The notes under the pieces: generated by a model
What the model saw: the letters and a program-made list of their open reading frames with translations, nothing else
Database searches by the model: none
Told to the model about the DNA's origin: nothing
In this document: positions 26,625-36,369 of the stretch, piece after piece
Position numbering within the stretch: the stretch's first letter is position 1
How the letters are laid out: the number at the start of each line of letters is the position of its first letter
Position numbers and translations under genes: made by a program
From: JADFDG01 sp965232985
GTDB lineage: Bacteria > Pseudomonadota > Gammaproteobacteria > Pseudomonadales > JADFDG01
Direction of reading: 5' to 3'
Assembly (NCBI GenBank): GCA_965232985.1
Contig: CBDDRC010000009.1
Location: forward strand, 62,001 to 126,000
Length of the DNA stretch: 64,000 nt

Positions 26625-27602
26625 ATGAGCGCGAGCGATGCCGGCGCCATTGATGTCAGCGCCGTGAAGAATTACCTGTTGGGTTTACAGGACAGCATCT
26701 GCGCAGCACTCGAACAGGAAGATGGTGGCGCGCGTTTTCGTGAGGATAACTGGACGCGCGATGCTGGCGGCGGTGGCCGCACCCGCATCCTCGCCGAGGG
26801 CGCGGTATTCGAGAAGGGCGGCGTGGGTTTTTCGCATGTGTACGGGGAGCAGTTGCCGCCGTCGGCGAGTGCGCACCGGCCGGAGCTCGCCGGGCGCACG
26901 TGGCAGGCGCTGGGCGTGTCACTGGTCATTCATCCGCGCAACCCCTACGTGCCGACGTCGCATGCCAACGTGCGGTTATTTGTTGCTGAACAACCCGGCG
27001 AGGCGCCGGTGTGGTGGTTCGGCGGCGGTTTCGATCTGACACCGTATTACGGTTTCGACGAAGACTGCGCGCATTGGCATTGCACCGCACGTAATGCCTG
27101 CGCACCCTTCGGGCCGGCGATATATCCACGGTTCAAGAAATGGTGCGACGATTATTTTTTCCTCAAACATCGCAACGAGCCACGGGGCATCGGCGGGTTG
27201 TTTTTCGACGATTTCACCGAGGGCGGGTTCGCGCCTGCTTTCGCCTTCCTGCGCAGCATCGGCGACGCCTACATAGCGGCCTATCGGCCGATCGTGGCGA
27301 GGCGCAAAGCAACACCGCACGGCGAGCGCGAACGTAATTTTCAGCTGTACCGGCGCGGTCGTTACGTTGAATTCAACCTGATCCATGATCGCGGTACGCT
27401 TTTTGGCCTGCAGAGCGGTGGCCGTGCCGAATCCATCCTGATGTCACTGCCACCGCTGGTGCGTTGGGATTATGATTTTCAACCGCTACCCGGTTCACCG
27501 GAGGCCACGTTGTACGAACGCTACCTGCAGCCGCGCGACTGGACAGACATGGTCTTGAGCAGCAATATCGCGCCGCCCACAAAAAGCGGTGCCAGAACAT
27601 GA
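26625..27602 (+). CDS. hemF: Oxygen-dependent coproporphyrinogen III oxidase
   Basis: Oxidative decarboxylation of coproporphyrinogen III to protoporphyrinogen IX in heme synthesis, requiring O2. ATG 26625 lies six bases after GGAG (26615-26618); ATG 26601, overlapping the tsaC stop, is less well placed. Product 325 aa. Diagnostic stretches: NWTRDAGGGGRTRIL, the metal-ligand region HPRNPYVPTSHANVR, WWFGGGFDLTPYY, GGLFFDDF and RYVEFNLIHDRGT. It implies aerobic growth. Its stop overlaps the aroE start. Confidence 0.96.
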   Translation: MSASDAGAIDVSAVKNYLLGLQDSICAALEQEDGGARFREDNWTRDAGGGGRTRILAEGAVFEKGGVGFSHVYGEQLPPSASAHRPELAGRTWQALGVSLVIHPRNPYVPTSHANVRLFVAEQPGEAPVWWFGGGFDLTPYYGFDEDCAHWHCTARNACAPFGPAIYPRFKKWCDDYFFLKHRNEPRGIGGLFFDDFTEGGFAPAFAFLRSIGDAYIAAYRPIVARRKATPHGERERNFQLYRRGRYVEFNLIHDRGTLFGLQSGGRAESILMSLPPLVRWDYDFQPLPGSPEATLYERYLQPRDWTDMVLSSNIAPPTKSGART

Positions 27603-28420
27603 CCGATACCTACGCCGTTTTCGGCAACCCCGTTTCGCACTCGAAATCGCCGCAAATTCATGCGCTGTTCGCCCAGCAGCTGGGCGACGAAATCGTTTAT
27701 GAGCGTGTTCTGGCACCCCTGAAGGATTTTCCCGGCGCGGTGCGCGCCTTCATTCGTCATGGTGGCCGCGGCTTCAACGTTACCCTGCCATTCAAGGAAG
27801 AGGCGTGGCGGATGGCGCGCCGCCGCACGCCGCGGGCGGAAAAAGCCGGGGCAGTGAACACGGTGAGCGTCGAGCATGACGGCCACCTTGCCGGCGACAA
27901 CACCGATGGTGTTGGCATCGTGCGCGATCTCACGCAGAACCTCGGTTGGCCGTTGCGCGGCCAGCGCGTACTGGTGATCGGTGCTGGCGGCGCTGTACGC
28001 GGCATTCTCACCGCGCTGCTTGCCGAGCAACCGCAGTTGGTGGTTATTGCCAACCGCACTGCCGCCAAGGCCGTCAAGCTGGCCACGTTGTTTGCCAACG
28101 AAGGCGTCGTAAGTGGTGACGGTTTTGAGGCGCTGGTCGATGCACATCCGTTCGATGTTGTCATCAACGGTACGTCGGCCAGTCTTGGCGGCAGCCTGCC
28201 CGCCGTGCCACCGAATACGATCGATACCAACACGCGCTGCTACGACATGATGTACGGGCGCAACGAAACCGTATTCAACCGCTGGGCACGCAAACAGGGT
28301 GCTGCAGTATGCGTTGATGGTCTTGGCATGCTCGTTGAGCAGGCTGCCGAGGCATTTTTCGTCTGGCGAGGCAAGCGGCCACAGACGGCACCGGTGATTG
28401 CGGCGATGCGTAAAATGTAG
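27599..28420 (+). CDS. aroE: Shikimate dehydrogenase
   Basis: NADPH-dependent reduction of 3-dehydroshikimate to shikimate in aromatic amino acid synthesis. Product 273 aa; the ATG overlaps the hemF stop (ATGA). The substrate site VFGNPVSHSKSP, the catalytic Lys in NVTLPFKEEA and Asp in DNTDGVG, and the cofactor loop VIGAGGAVRGIL are intact. NRTAAKA after the Rossmann strand suits NADP. It ends the dprA-tsaC-hemF-aroE run and converges on the carbonic anhydrase-like gene. Confidence 0.96.
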   Translation: MTDTYAVFGNPVSHSKSPQIHALFAQQLGDEIVYERVLAPLKDFPGAVRAFIRHGGRGFNVTLPFKEEAWRMARRRTPRAEKAGAVNTVSVEHDGHLAGDNTDGVGIVRDLTQNLGWPLRGQRVLVIGAGGAVRGILTALLAEQPQLVVIANRTAAKAVKLATLFANEGVVSGDGFEALVDAHPFDVVINGTSASLGGSLPAVPPNTIDTNTRCYDMMYGRNETVFNRWARKQGAAVCVDGLGMLVEQAAEAFFVWRGKRPQTAPVIAAMRKM

Positions 28421-28447
28421 GCCTCACCGATCCGTCTCGGGGCGGAT

Positions 28448-28990
28448 CTATTGGTGCCAGCCCTGCGCCATGTGTTTGTCTTTCAGCTTCACGTAATTTG
28501 CGGCGGTGTAGCGAAAGAAAGAACGCTCTTTTTCACTGATCGGTCGCTGCTGCTTTGCCGGTGTGCCCATGTAGACGAAACCGCTCTCGCAGCGTTTGCC
28601 GGGCGGCACTATCGCGCCGGCGGCGATGATCACTTCGTCCTCGATGATTGCGCCGTCCATCACCATCGCCTTCATGCCGATCAGCACCCGGTTGCCGATG
28701 GTGCAGCCGTGCAGCATTGCCTGGTGCGCAATGGTCACGTCCTCGCCGATCAGCAGCGGCCAGCCGCCGGGGTTGTAGTCGCTGGCATGGGTAATGTGCA
28801 GCACCGCACCATCCTGCACGCTGGTGCGCGCGCCGATGCGGATGTGGTGCATGTCGCCGCGGATGACGGTGAGCGGCCAGACCGACACGTCTTCGCCCAG
28901 CTCGACTTCACCGATGACCACTGCGCTTGGGTCGACAAACACGCGCGCGCCGAGGATCGGGGTCATGCCCAGGTAGCTGCGGATGGCCAT
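28448..28990 (-). CDS. Gamma-type carbonic anhydrase family protein
   Basis: Left-handed parallel beta-helix trimeric protein of the YrdA/CaiE type, 180 aa. ATG 28990 lies after GAGG at good spacing; the frame's earlier start is rejected. Hexapeptide-repeat character is clear through ~15-155 (e.g. IGARTSVQDGAVLHI, IIEDEVIIAAGAIV). Metal-binding His candidates are in VLHITHASD and HQAMLHGC. Carbonic anhydrase activity in this subfamily is variable, so catalysis is not certain. Divergent from prlC, as seen in pseudomonads. Confidence 0.88.
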   Translation of the reverse strand: MAIRSYLGMTPILGARVFVDPSAVVIGEVELGEDVSVWPLTVIRGDMHHIRIGARTSVQDGAVLHITHASDYNPGGWPLLIGEDVTIAHQAMLHGCTIGNRVLIGMKAMVMDGAIIEDEVIIAAGAIVPPGKRCESGFVYMGTPAKQQRPISEKERSFFRYTAANYVKLKDKHMAQGWHQ

Positions 28991-29059
28991 GGGAATCCTC
29001 ATTGTGGGTCAGGTTGTTGCGGGCAGGATCGCGGCGTGATTTTCGCATGATCGTCCCCC

Positions 29060-29065
29060 TATACT
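29060..29065 (+). promoter_or_regulatory. Candidate -10 of prlC
   Basis: TATACT followed by GCCGG, about 80 bases before the prlC start, in the divergent space from the carbonic anhydrase-like gene. No good -35 hexamer lies at 16-18 bases. Confidence 0.4.
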
Positions 29066-29146
29066 GCCGGCGAACACTGAAAATCACGACCACAGCGTTT
29101 GTGCGCTGCATTGCCGCCATCTCTGGCCCCAGGACAGATACTCCCC

Positions 29147-31225
29147 ATGAGCAACCCATTGACCACCTATACCGGCCTGCCGCCCTTTGCGGCCATCAAG
29201 CCCGAGCATATCGAGCCTGCAATCGACGAAATGATTGCCCACAACCGCGCGCAGATCGCCGAGGTGCTCGCCAGCGGCGGGCCGTTCACGTACGACAACC
29301 TCGTCGCAGTGCTGGACGAAGCCGAGGATCGTCTTGATCGTGCCTTCGACCCGGCGTCGCATCTGAACGCGGTAATGAACAACGACGCACTGCGCAAGGC
29401 CTACAACGCCTGTTTGCCGAAGCTTGCCGATTTCGCCACTGAGCTGGGCCAGAATCGTGAGCTGTTCAATGCCTATGCGCAGGTGAAAGCCAACGAGTAC
29501 GCAAAGCTCGACACCGCGCAACAGAAAGTGATCGACAATGCGCTGCGTGACTTCCGTCTTTCCGGCATTGATTTGCCGCAGGAGCAGCAGCAGCGCTTCG
29601 CGGCAATCCAGTCGCGGCTGGCCGAAATTACCAGCCAGTACAGCGACAATGTGCTTGATGCCACCAATGCCTGGAGCAAGCATATTACCGATGTTGCGCA
29701 ACTGCAGGGCCTGCCGGAATCGGCGTTGGCGCAGGCGCAGCAAACGGCGCAGCAGCGCAAGCTCACCGGTTATGTACTCACCCTCGATTTCCCGAGTTAT
29801 TTCGCCGTGCTCACCTACGCCGATGATCGGGCGCTGCGTGAAGAGCTGTACACCGCATATGCAACGCGTGCTTCCGATCAGGGTCCGCATGCCGGCAAGT
29901 ATGACAACAGCGCACTGATGAGCGAGATCCTCGCGCTGCGTCACGAAGAGGCGCAGTTGCTCGGCTACCAAAACTTTGCCGAACTCTCGCTGGCGACAAA
30001 AATGGCGGACACCAGCGAACAGGTGCTCACCTTCCTGCGAGATCTCGGCAAGAAGGCATTGCCGGCGGCAAAACATGAGGTGGAGGAGCTGAAGGCCTTC
30101 GCGAAGAAAGAATGCGGCATCGACGATTTTCGCAGTTGGGATGCGTCCTATGCCGGGGAAAAACTCCAGCAAGCGAAGTATTCAATTTCGCAGGAAGAAT
30201 TGCGGCCGTATTTCCCTGCGCCGAAGGTGCTTACCGGGATGTTCGACGTTGCCCGGCGGCTGTTTGGCGTGCGCGTGGAGGAACGCGGCAATGTGGAGGT
30301 GTGGCACAAGGATGCGCGCTACTACGATCTTCTCGACGCGCAGGGCGAGGTAATTGCCGGTTTCTACATCGACATGTACGCGCGGCAAAACAAGCGCGGC
30401 GGCGCCTGGATGGATGATTGCCTCGCCCGCTGGCGCAAGCGCGACGGCGCCCTGCAAAAACCGGTCGCCTATCTGGTTTGCAATTTCACGCCGCCGGTAG
30501 GCGATGAGCCGGCATTGCTTACCCACGACGAAGTCACGACACTGTTCCACGAGTTTGGTCATGGCCTGCACCACATGCTGACGCGGATCGACGCGCGCGG
30601 CGTGTCGGGCATTTCCGGCGTCGCCTGGGACGCGGTCGAGTTGCCGAGCCAGTTCATGGAGAATTGGTGCTGGGAGCCGCAAGCGCTCGCGCTGATTGCC
30701 GGGCACTACCAGAGCGGCGCGCCGCTGCCTGACGACATGCTGAAGAAAATGCTCGCTGCACGCAACTTCCAGTCGGCGATGATGATGGTGCGTCAGGTCG
30801 AGCTTTCGGTGTTCGACATGCGCCTGCACTGTGAATTTGTTGCAGGCCATGGCATAGACATTCAGAAGATTATCGATGAAGTGCGATCTGAAGTTGCTGT
30901 CATGCAGCCGCCGGCATTCAACCGCTTTCAGCATGGCTTTTCGCACATCTTTGCCGGCGGCTATGCGGCCGGGTACTACAGCTACAAGTGGGCGGAAGTG
31001 CTTTCCGCAGATGCTTTCTCGCGCTTCGAGGAAGAAGGCATCTTCAGCGCCAAGGCCGGTGCCGATTTTCGCACGGCGATCCTCGAGCGTGGTGGCTCGG
31101 AAGAAGCTATGGATCTGTTCAGGCGCTTCCGCGGGCGTGAGCCGAGTATCGATGCGTTGCTGCGCCACTGCGGCATAGTCGTTGATGTGTCGGCAGGCGC
31201 CGCTGCCGTCGGGCAATCTTCATGA
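29147..31225 (+). CDS. prlC: Oligopeptidase A (M3 family)
   Basis: Cytoplasmic zinc metallopeptidase that degrades free signal peptides and other oligopeptides. ATG 29147 follows AGGACA; product 692 aa, close to E. coli PrlC (680). The M3 zinc motif HEFGHGLHHML, with catalytic Glu, is at ~465, and a downstream Glu ligand lies in WDAVELPSQFMENW. Also typical are GGYAAGYYSYKWAEVLSADAF and the N-terminal PEHIEPAIDEM. The gene overlaps yheV by four bases, a pair conserved in pseudomonads. Confidence 0.95.
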   Translation: MSNPLTTYTGLPPFAAIKPEHIEPAIDEMIAHNRAQIAEVLASGGPFTYDNLVAVLDEAEDRLDRAFDPASHLNAVMNNDALRKAYNACLPKLADFATELGQNRELFNAYAQVKANEYAKLDTAQQKVIDNALRDFRLSGIDLPQEQQQRFAAIQSRLAEITSQYSDNVLDATNAWSKHITDVAQLQGLPESALAQAQQTAQQRKLTGYVLTLDFPSYFAVLTYADDRALREELYTAYATRASDQGPHAGKYDNSALMSEILALRHEEAQLLGYQNFAELSLATKMADTSEQVLTFLRDLGKKALPAAKHEVEELKAFAKKECGIDDFRSWDASYAGEKLQQAKYSISQEELRPYFPAPKVLTGMFDVARRLFGVRVEERGNVEVWHKDARYYDLLDAQGEVIAGFYIDMYARQNKRGGAWMDDCLARWRKRDGALQKPVAYLVCNFTPPVGDEPALLTHDEVTTLFHEFGHGLHHMLTRIDARGVSGISGVAWDAVELPSQFMENWCWEPQALALIAGHYQSGAPLPDDMLKKMLAARNFQSAMMMVRQVELSVFDMRLHCEFVAGHGIDIQKIIDEVRSEVAVMQPPAFNRFQHGFSHIFAGGYAAGYYSYKWAEVLSADAFSRFEEEGIFSAKAGADFRTAILERGGSEEAMDLFRRFRGREPSIDALLRHCGIVVDVSAGAAAVGQSS

Positions 31226-31464
31226 GCGGAATGAACGCGCCGCGCGGCGTGCCGGTGAAGCGGCAGTTTTTTGCCGGCACGGCGTGTCCATCGTGCCGCG
31301 CGCAGGACAAGGTGCGGCGCTGTGAGGATGCAGCCGGCATCACCTGGCTGGAGTGTCTGGCCTGCGGTTACACGCAGGATCTCACCGAGGGTTATGTCGA
31401 TCCGGATGAGGCCGGCGTCGATGAAGACGCCGGCCGGCCGGTGAAGTGGAATCCGCGCGCCTGA
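31222..31464 (+). CDS. yheV: YheV-family putative zinc-ribbon protein
   Basis: Small 80-aa cytoplasmic protein. Two CxxC pairs, CPSC and CLAC, spaced by ~24 residues, form a probable zinc ribbon. Order and spacing (KRQFFAGTACPSC ... LECLACGYTQ) resemble E. coli YheV (DUF2387). Function is unknown. The ATG overlaps the prlC stop (ATGA), so the two are probably translated together. The acidic C-terminal part (DPDEAGVDEDAG) is not part of the ribbon. Confidence 0.82.
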   Translation: MSGMNAPRGVPVKRQFFAGTACPSCRAQDKVRRCEDAAGITWLECLACGYTQDLTEGYVDPDEAGVDEDAGRPVKWNPRA

Positions 31465-31549
31465 CGGGGGCTGTGCCATCAGGGGGGACCGAGGCATACT
31501 TGCCGCGCCCCGTCCTGGTCGGCACCTTTCCTACATGGAGAAAAGAACA

Positions 31550-32011
31550 ATGTTGCGTACAGTCGTGATGCTGATGGCGCTTTTCGTTAGCGGCCTGGCC
31601 ATTTCGGCCGAAAATTCGGTGAAAAGCGTGCTCGGCGCCGATTCGATTGCCGGAAAATATTCCCCCGACGCACCGATCGAACTGAACCTGGACGTCAAGG
31701 GTGTAAAACTTCAGTCGATCTATTTCTCTGGCAAGCAGGCAATGGTCATCCTCTGGAACCGGCGTCCTAAAGGCGTCGGCGTGAGCGTTGACGTAACGCT
31801 GTACGACGCGCAAGGCAAATTGATCGCCGTCGGCAAGCGTCCGGTCTCGCTGATCGGTGGCTCGATCCGCGCCGGCAAGCAGGAGAACTTCAACTTCGAC
31901 TTCAGCCACTATGTTGCCGACATGGGCCAGGTCGCAACGTACGCGGTGGTGTTCTCGGTTATTGCTGGTTCTGATTCCAAAAGTTCGGTCTCGCCGGGCG
32001 ATACGCCCTGA
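31550..32011 (+). CDS. Small exported protein of unknown function
   Basis: I do not recognise this family. GGAG (31537-31540) nine bases before ATG 31550 decides the start over ATG 31535; product 153 aa. Residues 1-~19 form a signal peptide ending AISA. The mature part (~134 aa) has alternating hydrophobic residues, e.g. IYFSGKQAMVILWNRRPKGVGVSVDVTLYD and ATYAVVFSVIAG, suggesting a beta-sandwich such as an immunoglobulin-like or FxLYD-type domain. It has no cysteine and no lipobox, so it is probably periplasmic. CATACT at 31495-31500 may be its -10. It converges on the haloperoxidase-like gene. Confidence 0.7.
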   Translation: MLRTVVMLMALFVSGLAISAENSVKSVLGADSIAGKYSPDAPIELNLDVKGVKLQSIYFSGKQAMVILWNRRPKGVGVSVDVTLYDAQGKLIAVGKRPVSLIGGSIRAGKQENFNFDFSHYVADMGQVATYAVVFSVIAGSDSKSSVSPGDTP

Positions 32012-32024
32012 TTCACCTTCTGCG

Positions 32025-33938
32025 TTAAGGCACGGCAGAGCCGTCGAACCAGCGCTCGGCCTCTGCCAGTGCCGCGATGCCGACGCGGTGGCCGGTGCGA
32101 CGTCCTTCGAAGTCATCCGGCGCGATATGTATCCCTCCCCACAGCCGTGACTGGCCAGCCTGGTCTGCGGCGTCGAAATAAGTCGCCCACTGCAGCACTA
32201 CTGTCGCCGCCGGCCCCTCTTCGAACGACAGTCCGTTCGCCGCCGGAACGTTGTGTTCATATATCCCGCCGGGGAAAAATTCGCTGCCGGTAAAATCGGC
32301 AAGTACTTCGGCGGCCGCGCGACTGAATGTGCTGTGGCCCGAGACATAGCCGGGAAATGCCGGCGTGACGAACGTGGCGCGCTGGTAGGGCACCCAATCG
32401 CGCGCGAGCATCCAGTCGACATTGGCTCCCGTCGGTGTTGCGTGTCCTTCGCCCAGCCAGCTGCGCACGGCCACCTTGCCAACATGGGCTTTCAACCCTG
32501 CATGCGGCATGCCGGGCGCCGACGACGCGTCGGTGATCAACTCGATCAGCCCGGGGACAAGCGGCAGGCCGTCGGGATGATAGGACAGCAGCGCCGGATC
32601 GCCGGACTGGCCGAGATCCGCGCGATAGCGGATCAGCGAAATCGGTCGCGCGCCAAGATAGCGGCGCTTGGCATCCCAGGCGGCGATCGCCGCGTCGTGT
32701 AATGCGCCGTTGAGCGTGAAGTACAACCGGACATCCCACGCAAGCACGTCTTTCGCGGGCTCCACGCCGTGGAATTTTGGCTGCGGGCCGAGGGCGTCGG
32801 AAACGTCGTTGGCGAGTACGTTCCAGTGACCAGGCGGCGTCTCCGAGTGCGGCCCGTCCGCCCAGAATTCGGCGATAGCCCGGCCGTAGTCCGCCAGCAA
32901 TACATTCTGGGCCGGATACGGTGCGCCGGTAGCCGGATTAAGCAGATGGCCATAGCCATCGTTGGCGCCCAAGGCATTGTTGCCGAAGACGCCCGGTGAA
33001 ATGTCGACGACATTACTGCCGTGGTTGTCGAGCGCCGCGCTCTTGCGGATCAATTCGACGAGGAGATCGTTCATGGCGACGGAATTCCAGGCCGGCACGA
33101 TGTTGTCGGCGACATAGGCTGCGCCAGACGTGGCGCGTTGAAGCGCGAAGGTTTCGACACCGCCCCACTGCGCGCCGATGTATTTTTGCAGCGCGTCGGG
33201 CTGCTGGATGCCGTTCTGCGAGATGGCGCCCGGTATGAACAGCAACTGGAACTGGTCGGGCTCCTGCATCGTGGCGCCGCCGTCGGCTACAACCAGTTGT
33301 TCATTGGCCGGCACCCAGCCGGTGGTGTCTGCGTAGTTGCCGGTTTCGTTCGAGCCGTCTTCGATCGTGGCGGACAGTACGGTCTGCGCGACTGTGTTGC
33401 CAAACGCGGCGGGCGTATTTGCGGTCGTCGAGGTGTAACAGGGATCCAGGCCCAGCGATGTCATGTGCGCGTAAAGCCCGGACAACGTTGTGTCGGGAAA
33501 AGCAGCGCGCGCGTAACGTGTTTCGAGCACGCGGTAGGCCGCATACGCGATGGATTCGTCGCGCTCGGCGTCGGTGCCGGTGACGCGAGGGCCGCGATAG
33601 TAGCGGCCATCTGCGGTGGCATCGTAGGCAGCCCATGCGTCATACATCGCGGCTGACAGATGATAGAGATTGCGCGCGTGCACTGTCGGCTTCGGCATGT
33701 CGGTGCGGATCGCCTCGAGGATGGCTTCATCCCAGAAACGCGCCATCGAGCGGGCCGGCGGCGTTGCCGTGGCGTAGGCCACAAGATGCGGTGACCTGGC
33801 CGGAACGCCGTTGCAGCCATACAGCGGCGCGGGATCCGCAGCAACTTCGGTGTCGTTGTTCCAGGGCAGGTCGCAACCGGCAAGCAGCAGCGGCACGAGG
33901 ACAACCAGGGTCCGTCGTGCAGGGCGCATCGTTCTCAT
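32025..33938 (-). CDS. Vanadium-haloperoxidase/PAP2-like lipoprotein
   Basis: Product 637 aa from ATG 33938. The upstream TTG at 33974 lies within a terminator hairpin and is rejected; ATG 33929 is also possible. A signal peptide with lipobox LLLAGC predicts lipid anchoring. The C-terminal half carries the vanadate/phosphate-site pattern of vanadium haloperoxidases and PAP2 phosphatases in order: KRRYLGARPISLIRY (Lys and Arg), PGYVSGHSTFSRA, and SRLWGGIHIAPDDFEGRRTGHRVG (Arg and His). Size and layout fit bacterial VCPO-like proteins. Whether it halogenates or dephosphorylates cannot be decided. No promoter or ribosome site is obvious. Confidence 0.82.
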   Translation of the reverse strand: MRTMRPARRTLVVLVPLLLAGCDLPWNNDTEVAADPAPLYGCNGVPARSPHLVAYATATPPARSMARFWDEAILEAIRTDMPKPTVHARNLYHLSAAMYDAWAAYDATADGRYYRGPRVTGTDAERDESIAYAAYRVLETRYARAAFPDTTLSGLYAHMTSLGLDPCYTSTTANTPAAFGNTVAQTVLSATIEDGSNETGNYADTTGWVPANEQLVVADGGATMQEPDQFQLLFIPGAISQNGIQQPDALQKYIGAQWGGVETFALQRATSGAAYVADNIVPAWNSVAMNDLLVELIRKSAALDNHGSNVVDISPGVFGNNALGANDGYGHLLNPATGAPYPAQNVLLADYGRAIAEFWADGPHSETPPGHWNVLANDVSDALGPQPKFHGVEPAKDVLAWDVRLYFTLNGALHDAAIAAWDAKRRYLGARPISLIRYRADLGQSGDPALLSYHPDGLPLVPGLIELITDASSAPGMPHAGLKAHVGKVAVRSWLGEGHATPTGANVDWMLARDWVPYQRATFVTPAFPGYVSGHSTFSRAAAEVLADFTGSEFFPGGIYEHNVPAANGLSFEEGPAATVVLQWATYFDAADQAGQSRLWGGIHIAPDDFEGRRTGHRVGIAALAEAERWFDGSAVP

Positions 33939-33970
33939 CGCGTCATTCAGCAGGTTGTGTTGCACTGAAG

Positions 33971-34006
33971 ACAACAGAAAGGCACCCGGAGGTGCCTTTC
34001 TGTTGT
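33971..34006 (-). terminator. Intrinsic terminator of the YfaP-like lipoprotein gene
   Basis: Perfect 16-base inverted repeat (33971-33986 with 33991-34006) around CGGA. On the minus strand the GGCACC/GGTGCC stem runs into TTTCTGTTGT. It ends the gene at 34026 and separates it from the haloperoxidase-like gene. Confidence 0.85.
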
Positions 34007-34025
34007 TGCGTTGGTACAGGGATGA

Positions 34026-35408
<1,383 letters not shown>

Positions 35409-35418
35409 GATGTCCGCT

Positions 35419-35486
35419 CCAGTTTTTCCTTGAGATGCTGAAGGATTCGCAACGACGGTTCGATGGGGTTCGCTGCGAAAAACTGG
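35419..35486 (-). promoter_or_regulatory. Leader inverted repeat covering the ribosome site
   Basis: CCAGTTTTTC (35419-35428 on plus) and GAAAAACTGG (35477-35486) are perfect 10-base inverted repeats 48 bases apart. In the minus-strand leader the downstream arm includes two bases of the GGAG (35420-35417) of the lipoprotein gene, so pairing would hide the ribosome site. The upstream arm overlaps the hairpin at 35478-35497. Confidence 0.45.
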
Positions 35487-35497
35487 CGTATCGCCAG
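35478..35497 (-). terminator. Terminator-like hairpin between znuB and the lipoprotein gene
   Basis: Read on minus: CTGGCG, ATA loop, CGCCAG, then TTTTT (35482-35478). It may end znuCB transcripts, or act inside the leader of the lipoprotein gene, since its 3' arm is also needed for the pairing at 35419-35486. Confidence 0.55.
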
Positions 35498-35540
35498 CCG
35501 CAGGATCGTGGCAGTCGAATCCGGCACTGTCAACAAACGT

Positions 35541-35560
35541 ACCCCTGCCAGCAGAGGGGT
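35541..35560 (-). terminator. Possible znuB terminator
   Basis: ACCCCT (35541-35546) pairs with AGGGGT (35555-35560) around eight bases; on minus it is followed by ACGTTTGTTG. The T-run is poor. It lies 24 bases after the znuB stop. Confidence 0.35.
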
Positions 35561-35583
35561 CCACAGTGACGCTCACCTTCTGA

Positions 35584-36369
35584 TCAGCGCGCCGCCGGCA
35601 CCAGCCGTGTCGCCATGAACACGACCGCCGCCGTCGCCACAATCGCCGGCCCCGCCGGAATGTCGAACCACCAGCTTGCGGCCATCCCGCCGACCACGCT
35701 CGCCATGCCGATTGCGGCGGCGAGCAGCGCCATCGGTTCCGGATCGCGCGCGAAGCGGCGCGCGGCGGCGGCCGGCACCAGCAGCAGTGCCGTTACCAGC
35801 AGCAGGCCGACAACGCGCATCGACAGCGCAATGATGATTGCCAGGGCAATCACCAGCAGGAACCGGACCAGCTTCGTATTGATGCCTTCGATGCGCGCGA
35901 TGTCCTCATCGACGGTTGCGGCCAGCAGCCGGCGCCACACGAGCGTGAGCAGTGCGAGGGCGACGCTGGCGCCGGTGACGATCATTGCCGCCATTGTCGT
36001 GTTGATGCCGAGCAAATCGCCGAACAGCCAGGCGAGTAGGTCGGGGCGCAAGCCGTCGACCAGGGTCACAGCGATGATGCCGAACGCAAGCGCGGTGTGC
36101 GCGAGCACGCCGAGCAGGGTGTCGTTGCCCAGATCGCGGCCGCGTGCAAGCCAGGCGAGGCCGGCGGCGAGCAGGACGCAGGTGCCGAGGATCGCCAGCG
36201 TCGGGTTGATGTGCGCCAGCGCGCCGAGCGCGACGCCGAGCAGCGCGCCGTGCGCCAGGGTGTCGCCGAAAAACGCCATGCGCCGCCAGACCAGAAAGCA
36301 GCCCAGCGGCCCGGCGGCGGCGGCAATGGCGAGGCCGGCAACGAGCGGCGGCAGCAGCAATTCAAACAT
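35584..36369 (-). CDS. znuB: Zinc ABC transporter permease ZnuB
   Basis: Inner-membrane channel of the high-affinity zinc importer, 261 aa with about seven to eight helices. The ATG at 36369 overlaps the znuC stop (ATGA). Typical family features: GCFLVWRRMAFFGDTLAHGALLGVALG near the N-terminus (the ATPase-contact and metal-path region) and SMRVVGLLLVTALLLVPAAAARRFA. The order znuC-znuB is the usual one. Confidence 0.94.
   Translation of the reverse strand: MFELLLPPLVAGLAIAAAAGPLGCFLVWRRMAFFGDTLAHGALLGVALGALAHINPTLAILGTCVLLAAGLAWLARGRDLGNDTLLGVLAHTALAFGIIAVTLVDGLRPDLLAWLFGDLLGINTTMAAMIVTGASVALALLTLVWRRLLAATVDEDIARIEGINTKLVRFLLVIALAIIIALSMRVVGLLLVTALLLVPAAAARRFARDPEPMALLAAAIGMASVVGGMAASWWFDIPAGPAIVATAAVVFMATRLVPAAR

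Noticed and set aside
28429..28448. Hairpin GATCCG/CGGATC between aroE and the carbonic anhydrase-like gene
   Set aside because: Short stem, eight-base loop and no T-run on either strand.
29084..30172. A 362-codon open frame antisense to prlC
   Set aside because: It has no recognisable motifs and lies opposite the well-supported oligopeptidase A.
33972..33974. TTG start for the haloperoxidase-like gene
   Set aside because: It lies within a terminator hairpin belonging to the upstream gene, and the extra residues lack signal-peptide character.
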